Source: Shinella sp. SUS2
Lineage (GTDB): Bacteria; Pseudomonadota; Alphaproteobacteria; Rhizobiales; Rhizobiaceae
Assembly: GCF_001262505.1 (NCBI RefSeq)
Contig: NZ_KQ410723.1
Span: forward strand, 310,001 to 374,000
Reading direction: 5' to 3'
Length of the DNA: 64,000 nucleotides
Below the pieces are notes generated by a model. It ran no database searches, was not told where the DNA came from, and saw only the letters and a list, made by a program, of their open reading frames with translations. Below, in pieces: positions 16,931 through 28,929 of this stretch. Positions within the stretch are counted from its first letter, which is position 1; each line of letters starts with the position of its first letter. The translations under genes were made by a program, and so were the position numbers.

Positions 16931-17545
16931 CTAGATATCGAAGAACACCGTTTCCTTCTCGCCCTGCAGATGAATGTCGAAGTGGTAGCTGTCCCCGTCC
17001 ACCGCTGCGATCAACGTCGACACGCGCACCCGGTGTTCGATGCGGACGAGCACCGGGTCCTCGGCATTGGCCGCCTCCTCATCGCCGAAGTAGAGACGCG
17101 TGTTGAGGCCGAGATTGATGCCGCGGGCGACGATCCAGAACGAAATGTGCGGCGCCATCGGGCGGCCGTCCTTGAAGGGCGCGCGGCCAGGCTTGATGGT
17201 CTCGAAGCGGTACTCGCCGGTCTCTCCGTCGGTGGCGGCACGACCCCAGCCGGTAAAATTGGGATCGGCGCTGCCGCGCAGCTCCGAGGGGCTGTTGTAG
17301 AGACCTGCCGCATCCGCCTGCCAGATCTCGATCAGCGCATCCTTCAGTGGCGTGCCGGTGCCGTCAAGCACCCGCCCGGTGATGGTGATGCGCCGCCCGA
17401 GCGTCCTGTCGTTCACCATGGTGGCACCGAGATCGCTCTCATAGACGCCGGCAATGCCGGAAAAATTCGGCGTGAGACCGATATGGACATAGGGGCCTGC
17501 CGTCTGCGAGGCGCTTTCCTTGAGATAACCGAGCGGCTGCACCAT
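16931..17545 (-). CDS. pcaG: protocatechuate 3,4-dioxygenase, alpha subunit
   Basis: 204 residues, usual length. With PcaH it forms the intradiol Fe(III) dioxygenase that cleaves protocatechuate to 3-carboxy-cis,cis-muconate. N-terminal SASQTAGPYVHIG, the GRVLDGTGTPLKDALIEIWQ core and PHISFWIVARGINLGLNTR are alpha-subunit features; the alpha chain does not carry the full iron ligand set. The ATG at 17545 overlaps the pcaH stop by one base, ensuring matched synthesis. Confidence 0.95.
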   Translation of the reverse strand: MVQPLGYLKESASQTAGPYVHIGLTPNFSGIAGVYESDLGATMVNDRTLGRRITITGRVLDGTGTPLKDALIEIWQADAAGLYNSPSELRGSADPNFTGWGRAATDGETGEYRFETIKPGRAPFKDGRPMAPHISFWIVARGINLGLNTRLYFGDEEAANAEDPVLVRIEHRVRVSTLIAAVDGDSYHFDIHLQGEKETVFFDI

Positions 17546-18294
17546 CAGTTGCCCTCCATCCGGTTTTCGAAAAGCGTCGAGCGACGGCCACGCAGCACGA
17601 TGTCGAACTTGTAGGCGCGCGCATCCATGGGGATCGTGTTGCCCCAATCGAGCGCGGCGACCAGCTGCTCGATGGCCGCCTTGTCCGGAATCGTCTGCAC
17701 GATGGGACATTTCCAGATCATCGGGTCACCCTCGAAATACATCTGCGTGATCAGCCGCTGGGCGAAACCGTGGCCAAAGACGGAGAAATGAATATGCGCC
17801 GGGCGCCAGTCGTTGACGCCGTTTGGCCAGGGATAGGGCCCGGGCTTGACGGTGCGGAAGGCATAATAGCCATCCTCGTCGGTGATGGTGCGCCCGCAGC
17901 CGCCGAAATTCGGATCAAGCGGCGCGAGATAGCTTTCCTTCTTGTGGCGGTAGCGCCCGCCGGCATTGGCCTGCCAGAACTCAAGCAGCGCGCCCGCCAC
18001 CGGCCGCGCCCGCTCGTCGAGCACCCGGCCGTGCACGATGATGCGCTCGCCGATCGCGCTTTCGCCCGGTTTTGCGAAATTGTGAATCAGGTCGTTGTCG
18101 AGCTCGCCCAGCATCGCGTGACCGAAGACCGGGCCGGTGATTTCCGAAACCGTGCCGTCGAGCGACAGAAGGGCCTTCTGCGGCGAGCGCAGCACGGAGG
18201 TCTTGTAGCCCGGCGTCAGGCCCGGCGGATGCCACAGGCGATCACGGGAGAAGAAGGCGCCTGTTTCGGGCTTGCGATTGGAAAGGTCCGTCAT
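17545..18294 (-). CDS. pcaH: protocatechuate 3,4-dioxygenase, beta subunit
   Basis: 249 residues. It is the iron-bearing subunit. Candidate Fe(III) ligands are a Tyr in the [18 protein letters not shown] segment, the Tyr of PGPYPWPNG, and both His of WRPAHIHFS. The frame is open upstream, but the ATG at 18294 starts the family N-terminus, ten bases after the pcaC stop. Position between pcaC and pcaG matches other rhizobial pca operons. Confidence 0.95.
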   Translation of the reverse strand: MTDLSNRKPETGAFFSRDRLWHPPGLTPGYKTSVLRSPQKALLSLDGTVSEITGPVFGHAMLGELDNDLIHNFAKPGESAIGERIIVHGRVLDERARPVAGALLEFWQANAGGRYRHKKESYLAPLDPNFGGCGRTITDEDGYYAFRTVKPGPYPWPNGVNDWRPAHIHFSVFGHGFAQRLITQMYFEGDPMIWKCPIVQTIPDKAAIEQLVAALDWGNTIPMDARAYKFDIVLRGRRSTLFENRMEGN

Positions 18295-18301
18295 GGTTTC
18301 C

Positions 18302-18706
18302 TCAGGCCGCCTTTTCGGCGTCCATGTCCTCGAAGACGTGCTTGGCGATCTTGATCGCCCGGTTGGCCGCCGGCACGCCGGCATAGATCGCGACATGCAG
18401 AAGCGCCTCGGCGATATCCTCGCGGCTGGCGCCGGTGTTGACGGTGGCGCGCACATGCATCGCCACCTCCTCATCGTGACCGAGCGCGGCGAGCAGCGCG
18501 ATCGTCACCATCGAGCGCTCGCGCATCGTCCAGCCGGGCCGCGACCAGACCGTGCCCCACGCCGCTTCGGTGATCAGCTCCTGGAAGGGCTGGTCGAAGG
18601 CGGTGGCGCCGGAGGAGGCGCGGTCGACATGACTGTCGCCGAGCACCGCGCGCCGGGTCACCATGCCCTGGCGGTAGCGGTCGGAAAAGGTATGCGCATC
18701 AGCCAT
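18302..18706 (-). CDS. pcaC: 4-carboxymuconolactone decarboxylase
   Basis: 134 residues, a complete stand-alone PcaC (not fused to PcaD as in some bacteria). Decarboxylates 4-carboxymuconolactone to 3-oxoadipate enol-lactone. AhpD-like all-helical fold with the segments [18 protein letters not shown] and [20 protein letters not shown]. The start overlaps the pcaD stop by eight bases. Confidence 0.93.
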   Translation of the reverse strand: MADAHTFSDRYRQGMVTRRAVLGDSHVDRASSGATAFDQPFQELITEAAWGTVWSRPGWTMRERSMVTIALLAALGHDEEVAMHVRATVNTGASREDIAEALLHVAIYAGVPAANRAIKIAKHVFEDMDAEKAA

Positions 18707-19511
18707 GGGGCTCGTCTCCGGCAGGTAGGGTGGCGATGAAGGCGCGGATCATCTCCGTCAGCATTTCCGGCTGCTCGACGCAGGGAATGTGCCCGGCATC
18801 CTTGATGACCTCGTAGCGGGCGCCGGCAATGAGCTTTGCCATGGACAGCACCACATCCGGCGGGGTCGAGCCGTCCTGGTCTCCGACGACGCAGAGCGTC
18901 GGTACGGCAAGGCGTTCCGTCGAACGGGTGAGGTCAGCGTCGCGCAGCGCGGCGCAGGTGGCGGTATAACCGACCGCGGACTGGCGGGTGAGCATGTTGC
19001 GGTAGCCGTGATAGGCGGCGTTCTCCGGACGACGGAAGGCCGGCGTGAACCAGCGCTCCATGACGGCGTCGACGAGACCTTCGATACCCTTCGTCTCGAC
19101 GCTTTCGATACGCGCATTCCACATCTCGGCCGTGCCGATCTTGTGCGCCGTGTCGCAGAGCACCAGCGCCCGGACGAGGTCCGGCCGCTTCGCCGCAAGG
19201 CCCTGCGCGATCATGCCCCCGACGGAAAGGCCGCAGATGACGGCACCCTTCACATCCAGCCGGTCGAGCAGTGCGGCGAGATCGAGGACGTGGTCGTCGA
19301 TCGAATAGGGTACCTGGCCGAGATCGGACAGGCCATGGCCGCGCTTGTCATAGGTAACGATGGGGAAGTCGCCGGCAAGGCGCACGACGACGTCACGCCA
19401 GATGCGGAAGTCGGTGCCGAGCGAATTGGCAAAGACGATCACCGGCCGGCCCGCCGGCCCGCCGATCAGCTGGTGGTGCAAGATGACGTCGTTGACGGTT
19501 GCGAACTGCAC
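18699..19511 (-). CDS. pcaD: 3-oxoadipate enol-lactonase
   Basis: 270 residues, alpha/beta hydrolase. Hydrolyses the enol-lactone to 3-oxoadipate. Nucleophile Ser96 (GLSVGG), acid Asp211 or Asp213 (GDQDG) and His241 (AGHIP) are present. I place the start at a GTG (19511) preceded by GGAGGAG, because all upstream in-frame ATGs lie beyond the pcaQ promoter. It is first in the pcaDCHGB operon, with the PcaQ site 45 bases upstream. Confidence 0.93.
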   Translation of the reverse strand: MQFATVNDVILHHQLIGGPAGRPVIVFANSLGTDFRIWRDVVVRLAGDFPIVTYDKRGHGLSDLGQVPYSIDDHVLDLAALLDRLDVKGAVICGLSVGGMIAQGLAAKRPDLVRALVLCDTAHKIGTAEMWNARIESVETKGIEGLVDAVMERWFTPAFRRPENAAYHGYRNMLTRQSAVGYTATCAALRDADLTRSTERLAVPTLCVVGDQDGSTPPDVVLSMAKLIAGARYEVIKDAGHIPCVEQPEMLTEMIRAFIATLPAGDEPHG

Positions 19512-19556
19512 TTCTGTCTCCTCCGGACCCTCAGACTGGCCCCTTGATCTGGTTAG

Positions 19557-19599
19557 GTAAAATGATATTTCATGCCGTTTCGTTAACTTGAGGGTTATG
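19557..19599. promoter_or_regulatory. PcaQ operator between pcaD and pcaQ
   Basis: TTAACT-TGAG-GGTTAT at 19583-19598, read on the minus strand as ATAACC-N4-AGTTAA, one base from the published PcaQ consensus ATAACC-N4-GGTTAA. GTAAAATGA lies at 19557-19565 with the same spacing as at 10799 and 15629. The site overlaps the 5' end of the pcaQ message and even the GAGGG that could be its ribosome site, so bound PcaQ should repress its own gene while activating pcaD. Confidence 0.82.
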
Positions 19600-19605
19600 G
19601 AAACC

Positions 19606-20529
19606 ATGGTCGACAGCCGTATCAAGTTCCGCCATCTGCAGACCTTTGTCGAGGTGGCCCGCCAGAGAAGCGTGATGAAGGCAGCGGAAATCCTGCATGT
19701 CAGCCAGCCTGCCGTGACGAAGACGATCCGTGAACTGGAGGAGGTTCTCGGCGTCGCCGTCTTCGAGCGCGAGGGGCGCGGCATCAAGATCACCCGGCAT
19801 GGCGAGGTCTTCCTCAAGCATGCCGGCGCAGTGCTGGCGGCGCTCCGGCAAGGCTTCGATTCGGTCTCACAGGCGCTTTCCGGCGATGCCCCGCCGATCC
19901 GAATCGGCGCATTGCCCACCGTCTCGACGCGCATCATGCCGAAGGCGATGGCGCTGTTTCTCGCGGAAGAGACGGGCGCACGCTTAAAGATCGTCACGGG
20001 CGAAAACGCGGTTCTGCTGGAGCAGCTGCGCGTCGGCGACCTCGATCTCGTCGTCGGGCGCCTTGCTGCACCGGAGAAGATGACGGGCTTCTCCTTCGAG
20101 CACCTCTATTCGGAGAAGGTGGTCTTCTGCGTGCGCGCCGGCCATCCGCTGCTTGCCGGCGGATCGGCCTTTGCCGGGCTCGACGCCTATCCCGTGCTGA
20201 TGCCGACGCGCGCCTCGATCATCCGCCCCTTCGTCGAAAGCTTCCTGATCACCAACGGTATTGCCGGCCTTCCGAACCAGATCGAGACCGTGTCCGACGC
20301 CTTCGGCCGCGCCTTCGTGCGCGAAAGCGATGCGATCTGGATCATCTCCGAAGGGGTGGTGGCAGCGGATATCGCGGATGGTGCGCTCGCAGCGCTGCCG
20401 ATCGATACGAGCGGCACGAAGGGGCCCGTCGGCCTCACCATGCGCACCGACGCCGTGCCGTCCATGCCACTGTCGATCCTCATCCAGACGATCCGCGAAG
20501 TGGCAGGCAAGGTATCGCCCGCGGCTTGA
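19606..20529 (+). CDS. pcaQ: LysR-type activator of the pca operon
   Basis: 307 residues. N-terminal winged helix-turn-helix (about residues 5-65, RIKFRHLQTFVEVARQRSV, SQPAVTKTIRELE) and a LysR effector domain. The start MVDSRIKFRHLQ matches known PcaQ proteins; in-frame ATG at 19597 and TTG at 19588 are alternatives inside the operator. It should activate pcaDCHGB in response to a pathway intermediate such as 3-carboxy-muconate (known for the family). No strong ribosome site other than GAGGG, 11 bases upstream. Confidence 0.92.
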   Translation: MVDSRIKFRHLQTFVEVARQRSVMKAAEILHVSQPAVTKTIRELEEVLGVAVFEREGRGIKITRHGEVFLKHAGAVLAALRQGFDSVSQALSGDAPPIRIGALPTVSTRIMPKAMALFLAEETGARLKIVTGENAVLLEQLRVGDLDLVVGRLAAPEKMTGFSFEHLYSEKVVFCVRAGHPLLAGGSAFAGLDAYPVLMPTRASIIRPFVESFLITNGIAGLPNQIETVSDAFGRAFVRESDAIWIISEGVVAADIADGALAALPIDTSGTKGPVGLTMRTDAVPSMPLSILIQTIREVAGKVSPAA

Positions 20530-20568
20530 GCCCTTCGCCCCTCGGCCAGAGGGTTCGCCACAATTGCG

Positions 20569-20608
20569 GGCGCAAAGCCGCTTCGCGCTTTTGCTGGAAT
20601 TGCTCTAG
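20569..20608. repeat. dispersed rhizobial intergenic repeat
   Basis: GCGCAAAGCCGCTTCGCGC followed by TTTTGCTGGAATTGCTCTAG. The reverse complement begins CTAGAGCAATTCCAGCAAAAG, a form seen widely between rhizobial genes. It fills most of the pcaQ-APH gap and brings the second gene start close. Similar sequences are at 8388, 32397 and 43902. Confidence 0.6.
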
Positions 20609-20617
20609 GAAGGGTGC

Positions 20618-23634
<3,017 letters not shown>

Positions 23635-23650
<16 letters not shown>

Positions 23651-24285
23651 CGCTCCTCGGCCCAGGGGTCCCCGCGCATATGATAGCCGTTGCGCTCCCA
23701 GAACCCCGCCTGATCGCCGGGCAGGAAATCGATGCGCGTCAACCATTTGGCGCTTTTCCAGAAATAGAGATGCGGTACGACGAGGCGCATCGGCCCGCCA
23801 TGCTCCGCCGAGAGCGGCTGGCCCTCCCAATGGGTGGCGAGGATAGCGTCCTCGACAGCGAAATCGGCGAGCGGCAGGTTTGTCGTATAGCCGTCATAGC
23901 TCGTCAACATGACGAAACTCGCCTCCGACCGCGGCATGACACGGTCGAGCAGATCACGGGTAGCGACACCCTCCCAGTGGTTGTCGTAGCGCGACCAGGT
24001 GGTCACGCAATGGATATCCGAAAGTCTTTGGCTCTGCGGCAGCGCCAGGAACTCCGTCCAGCTGAAGGATTGCGGGTTTTCCGCGCCACCCTTCACGTCA
24101 AGCCGCCAGCTTTCCCGGCGGATGGCCGGCTGCTGGCCGAGATCGAGCACCGGCCAGTTCTTTACGAGATGCTGGCCGGGCGGCAGGCGGTCGGTCTCGG
24201 GCCGGGAAATGCGCCCCGTGAGGAACCTGCCCTCGTCCGCCCAGCGGCGTTTCGTGCGGGTGAGCTTGCTGTCGTCGTCGCTCAT
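23635..24285 (-). CDS. sulfite-oxidase-like molybdopterin oxidoreductase
   Basis: 216 residues covering only the molybdopterin domain of the sulfite oxidase/MsrP family, with the cofactor-ligating Cys93 in DIHCVTTWSR and the binding stretch HGGPMRLVVPHLYFWKSAKW. There is no signal peptide, haem domain or dimerisation domain, so it is a cytoplasmic short form of unknown substrate. A pathway role with pobA is not supported; the 3' ends simply overlap. Confidence 0.85.
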
Positions 24286-24368
24286 GGCGGCCTCCTGCTG
24301 CGGTGCAAAAGGTGGGGCCGCGACCTTGCTTCTGTCAAGATCGGCACCCGGCAGGGCCGGAATTGCCT

Positions 24369-25124
24369 TTAGGCGAGCACCGGCCGCAGTGCCGCCTGCA
24401 CCTCGTGCATCGCCGGCAGGTAGCGGGTCACCATCTCCTCCGCCGAGGCGAGGGCGGCCGGCGCACCGATATTGAGCGCGGCGACAACGCGGCCGCGGGC
24501 GTTTTCGAGCGGCACGGCGATGGAGCGAAGCCCGATCTCCAGCTCCTGGTCGATCAGGGCAAAACCGTTCCGCCGCACGCCGGCCAACTCCTCCATCAGC
24601 GCCTCCGGCGCCGTCTTGGTATAGGGGGTGTTCGCCTTGCGATCGGAAGCTTCCACAATCGCCCGCGCCTCCGCTTCCGGGAGAGCGGCCAGGAGAACGC
24701 GGCCCATCGAGGCGCAGTAGGCCGGCAGGCGCGAACCCGGCGTGAGGTTGATCGACATCACCCGCTTCTGTGCAGCCCGCGCCACATAAACGATTTCGAC
24801 CCCGTCCAGTACCGAAGCGGACGCGCTCTGGCCGACCCTCTCCGAGAGCTGGTCGAGATAGGGCTGCACCAGCCGCGGCAGGGGTGTCGCCGAGAGATAG
24901 GCGTGACCGAGGCGCAAAATCTTCGGCGTCAGTTCGAAGAACTTGCCGTCATAGGCGGCATAACCAAGTTCGGCCAGCGTCAGCAGGCAGCGCCGCGCCG
25001 TCGCCCGGTCGAGGCCCGTTTCCTTTGAAACATCCGTGATGGTGAGGCGGGGTTTTGCCTCACCGAAGGCCTCGATGACCATCAGCCCCTTGGCAAATCC
25101 GCCGATGAAATCCGTTTCCCGCAC
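24369..25124 (-). CDS. pcaR: IclR-family regulator of pca genes
   Basis: 251 residues. N-terminal winged helix (about residues 10-70, DVSKETGLDRATARRCLLTLAELGY) and a C-terminal IclR effector domain with the MGRVLLAALPE segment. A GTG start at 25124 with GAGGAGA upstream gives the family length; the longer ATG frame has 30 odd residues. Divergent from pcaIJF and followed across the gap by a strong operator. PcaR proteins activate pca genes in response to 3-oxoadipate. Confidence 0.9.
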   Translation of the reverse strand: MRETDFIGGFAKGLMVIEAFGEAKPRLTITDVSKETGLDRATARRCLLTLAELGYAAYDGKFFELTPKILRLGHAYLSATPLPRLVQPYLDQLSERVGQSASASVLDGVEIVYVARAAQKRVMSINLTPGSRLPAYCASMGRVLLAALPEAEARAIVEASDRKANTPYTKTAPEALMEELAGVRRNGFALIDQELEIGLRSIAVPLENARGRVVAALNIGAPAALASAEEMVTRYLPAMHEVQAALRPVLA

Positions 25125-25207
25125 CTTTGTCTCCTCGTCGGCTGGCCGGACGGCATTGTAGCATGCAGGGGTGCCGCCGCCTGCCCCTCCTGTCTCCGCC
25201 CTCTCCT

Positions 25208-25237
25208 TTGTCACTTCGGGTCTGGCCCGAGGATGAC
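25208..25237. repeat. degenerate copy of the GTCATCCTCGGG repeat
   Basis: GTCACTTCGGGTCTGGCCCG followed by AGGATGACG. Related to the two arms found between pcaG and pcaB at 16763-16902. It lies in the pcaR-pcaI gap, away from the operator. Confidence 0.4.
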
Positions 25238-25281
25238 GTCGAGAGCGGGGTCGGCGCCGCGGCTGATCCCACCACGGCGTT

Positions 25282-25336
25282 CAATCCATTTTGTGCGATT
25301 ATTGAACAAATGTCAAATATCGCACAAAATGGATTG
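25282..25336. promoter_or_regulatory. PcaR operator upstream of pcaIJF
   Basis: A perfect 18-bp inverted repeat, CAATCCATTTTGTGCGAT at 25282-25299 and its complement at 25319-25336, with a 19-base spacer. Inside, GTGCGATTATTGAAC (25293-25307) matches the 15-bp Pseudomonas putida PcaR site GTTCGATAATCGCAC in reverse orientation at 14 of 15 positions (from memory of the literature). It ends 51 bases before the pcaI start. Confidence 0.8.
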
Positions 25337-25387
25337 CCGGTTTACCGGTTTGGATTTACCTCTGTTGGCGACAACGGGAGATTTTGC

Positions 25388-26095
25388 ATGGACAAGACAA
25401 TTCCCAGCCTTGCGGAGGCCGTATCGGGCATCGGAGACGGCGCGGTCGTGATGATCGGCGGCTTCGGTGGCTCCGGCGCCCCGATCGAACTGATCCACGC
25501 ACTCATCGACAAAGGCCCGAAGGGCCTGACAGTCATCAACAACAATGCCGGCAACGGACGCATCGGCATCGCCGCGATGATCGATGCCAGCATGGTGAAG
25601 AAGATGATCTGCTCCTTCCCCCGCTCCACCGATCCGCGCGCCTTCACCGACCGCTATCTCGCCGGCGAGATCGAGCTGGAGCTGGTGCCGCAGGGTACGC
25701 TCGCCGAGCGCATCCGGGCCGGCGGCGCCGGCATTCCCGCCTTCTACACACCGACGAGCTACGGCACGGAGCTCGCCAAGGGCAAGCCGGTCGCCGAATT
25801 CGACGGCCGCATGTATGTGCAGGAGCGCTGGCTGAAAGCGGACTTCGCGCTGATCAAGGCGCATGTCGGCGATACCAACGGCAACCTCACCTACAACAAA
25901 GCCGCCCGCAATTTCAGCCCGCTGATGTGCATGGCGGCGACAAAAACCGTCGTGCAGGTCAGCAAGCTGGTCAAGCCCGGCGGCATCGATCCGGAACAGG
26001 TCATCACACCCGGCATCTTCGTCGACCAGCTCGTCGAGGTTTCCGATCCGAAGCAGGAAGAAGATCTCATCCGTGCAGGAGTGGCCTACGCATGA
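25388..26095 (+). CDS. pcaI: 3-oxoadipate CoA-transferase, subunit A
   Basis: 235 residues. With PcaJ it moves CoA from succinyl-CoA to 3-oxoadipate. Family I CoA-transferase alpha subunit with the glycine-rich GAVVMIGGFGGSGAP near residue 18. The ATG at 25388 has GGGAG upstream; the longer frame runs through the operator. The stop overlaps the pcaJ start by four bases. Confidence 0.94.
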   Translation: MDKTIPSLAEAVSGIGDGAVVMIGGFGGSGAPIELIHALIDKGPKGLTVINNNAGNGRIGIAAMIDASMVKKMICSFPRSTDPRAFTDRYLAGEIELELVPQGTLAERIRAGGAGIPAFYTPTSYGTELAKGKPVAEFDGRMYVQERWLKADFALIKAHVGDTNGNLTYNKAARNFSPLMCMAATKTVVQVSKLVKPGGIDPEQVITPGIFVDQLVEVSDPKQEEDLIRAGVAYA

Positions 26096-26781
26096 CCGTC
26101 GATACACGTGAAGACATCAAGCTTTCCAACGCCCAGATCGCCTGGCGCGCCGCGCAGGACATCTTTGACGGCGCTTATGTGAACCTCGGCATCGGCTTTC
26201 CTGAAATGGTCGCCCGCTACCAGCCGGAAGGCCGCGCGGCGATCTTCCATACGGAGAACGGCATCCTCGATTTCGGCGAGGCCCCACCCGCCGGAGAAGA
26301 GGACTGGGACCTGATCAACGCCGGCAAAAAGGCCGTGACGCTGAAGCCGGGTTCGGCCTTCTTCCATCATGCCGACAGCTTCGCCATGGTGCGCGGCGGC
26401 CATCTCGACGTGGCGATCCTCGGCGCCTACCAGGTGGCGGAGAACGGCGACCTCGCCAACTGGCGTGTCGGCTCCAAGGGTGTGCCGGCGGTCGGCGGGG
26501 CAATGGACCTCGTGCATGGGGCCAAATCAGTCGTCGTCATCACCGAGCACGTCACCAAGAACGGCGAGCCGAAGCTCGTCGAGCACTGCACCTTTCCGCT
26601 GACGGGCGTCGGCTGCATAACCCGCATCTATACCAGCCATGCCGTCATCGACGTTTCGGGCGGCCGCTTCGTGCTGCGCGAAAAGCTTGCCGGCATGACG
26701 ATCGACGAACTGCAGGCGATGACCGGCGCGAAGCTGCATGTCGATGGCCCCGTCGCCGATCTCGTCGTGCCGGAACTCTAG
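26092..26781 (+). CDS. pcaJ: 3-oxoadipate CoA-transferase, subunit B
   Basis: 229 residues. It carries the catalytic Glu55 in FHTENGILDFG, which forms the enzyme-CoA thioester. It also has NLGIGFPEMV near residue 31 and GSKGVPAVGGAMDLVHGAK. Second gene of the pcaIJF operon, translationally coupled to pcaI. Confidence 0.94.
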   Translation: MTVDTREDIKLSNAQIAWRAAQDIFDGAYVNLGIGFPEMVARYQPEGRAAIFHTENGILDFGEAPPAGEEDWDLINAGKKAVTLKPGSAFFHHADSFAMVRGGHLDVAILGAYQVAENGDLANWRVGSKGVPAVGGAMDLVHGAKSVVVITEHVTKNGEPKLVEHCTFPLTGVGCITRIYTSHAVIDVSGGRFVLREKLAGMTIDELQAMTGAKLHVDGPVADLVVPEL

Positions 26782-26882
26782 GGAAAACCCGAAGCCGGTT
26801 TCGCCCCGGGATACTGTTTTTGACGCATTCCCCAACACCGAAGGGCGACCCGTTTCGGCCGGGAATGCTTGAGAGGAACATC

Positions 26883-28088
<1,206 letters not shown>

Positions 28089-28095
28089 GGCTTCG

Positions 28096-28222
28096 ACCTG
28101 CTCCTCTCCCTGCAAGCGGAGAGAGGGGATGTGCCCCACGCCGCAAACTGGCAGGAAAGCCGTTGCGGCATCCCCTTCTTCCCGCCCGCGGGGAGAAGGT
28201 AGCGGAAACCGGATAAGGGCTG
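28096..28222. repeat. RIME-like palindromic intergenic element
   Basis: Hairpins CTCTCCCTGCAAGCGGAGAG and CTTCTTCCCGCCCGCGGGGA, then AAACCGGATAAGGG. Third RIME-like copy in the window; it fills most of the 299-base gap between pcaF and the YbaK gene, where I see no gene or tRNA. Confidence 0.7.
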
Positions 28223-28387
28223 CGCGCAAAAACGGCGCCTCGGAAGTATCGCCGCATCCCGGCGGCGCGGCGCTTTGGCGCCGGCAAAATCCGCCGCCGC
28301 ATCTCCCTCGGCAATCGAACGTTGACAGCGCCCCCGCGCTCCTGCACCCATGCGGGTCATCCTTCTCGCATCGATGACGGGTCCGCC

Positions 28388-28861
28388 ATGTCCAAGACCA
28401 CCCGCGCCACCCAGGCCCTTGCCAAAGCCGGCGTTTCCTTCACCGTCCATACCTACGAGTACGATCCGAATGCCGACCGCGTCGGCATCCAGGCAGCCGA
28501 GGCGCTGGGAGAGGATCCGGGCCGGGTGCTGAAGACGCTCATGGCAGAGGTGGACGGCAAACCGGTCTGCGTCATCGTGCCCTCCGACCAGGAGGTCAGC
28601 ATGAAGAAGCTGGCAAGCGCCTTCAGCGGCAAGTCGGCCAACATGATGAAGCCGGCGGATGCCGAACGGCTGACGGGCTTCGTCGTCGGCGGCATCAGCC
28701 CCTTCGGCCAGAAGAAGCAGGTACCGACCGCAATCGAGGAGGCGGCGCTGGTCCATGACCAGGTCTATATGAACGGCGGGCAGCGCGGCCTTCAGGTACG
28801 TCTTGCCCCGCGCGACGTTCTGGCGGCGGTGAAGGCGATCGCCGCGCCCGTGATTGCCTGA
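28388..28861 (+). CDS. ybaK: Cys-tRNA(Pro)/Cys-tRNA(Cys) deacylase, YbaK/EbsC family
   Basis: 157 residues. Trans-editing enzyme that removes misacylated amino acids from tRNA. YbaK-type sequence HTYEYDPNADRVGIQAAEALG, VIVPSDQEVSMKKLA (with the key Lys) and GGISPFGQKK. The start at 28388 begins the family N-terminus MSKTTRATQAL. Single gene; no operon partner. Confidence 0.9.
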   Translation: MSKTTRATQALAKAGVSFTVHTYEYDPNADRVGIQAAEALGEDPGRVLKTLMAEVDGKPVCVIVPSDQEVSMKKLASAFSGKSANMMKPADAERLTGFVVGGISPFGQKKQVPTAIEEAALVHDQVYMNGGQRGLQVRLAPRDVLAAVKAIAAPVIA

Positions 28862-28929
28862 TTGCGCCTTCTCTTTCGGCGCCGGGCACACTAAGTTTCC
28901 TTCATCCGAGTAGAACAGACAGGCATGCC

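Noticed and set aside
28089..28387. Possible tRNA or small RNA gene in the pcaF-ybaK gap
   Set aside because: Only the RIME-like repeat and a GC-rich tail are seen; no cloverleaf could be found by eye.
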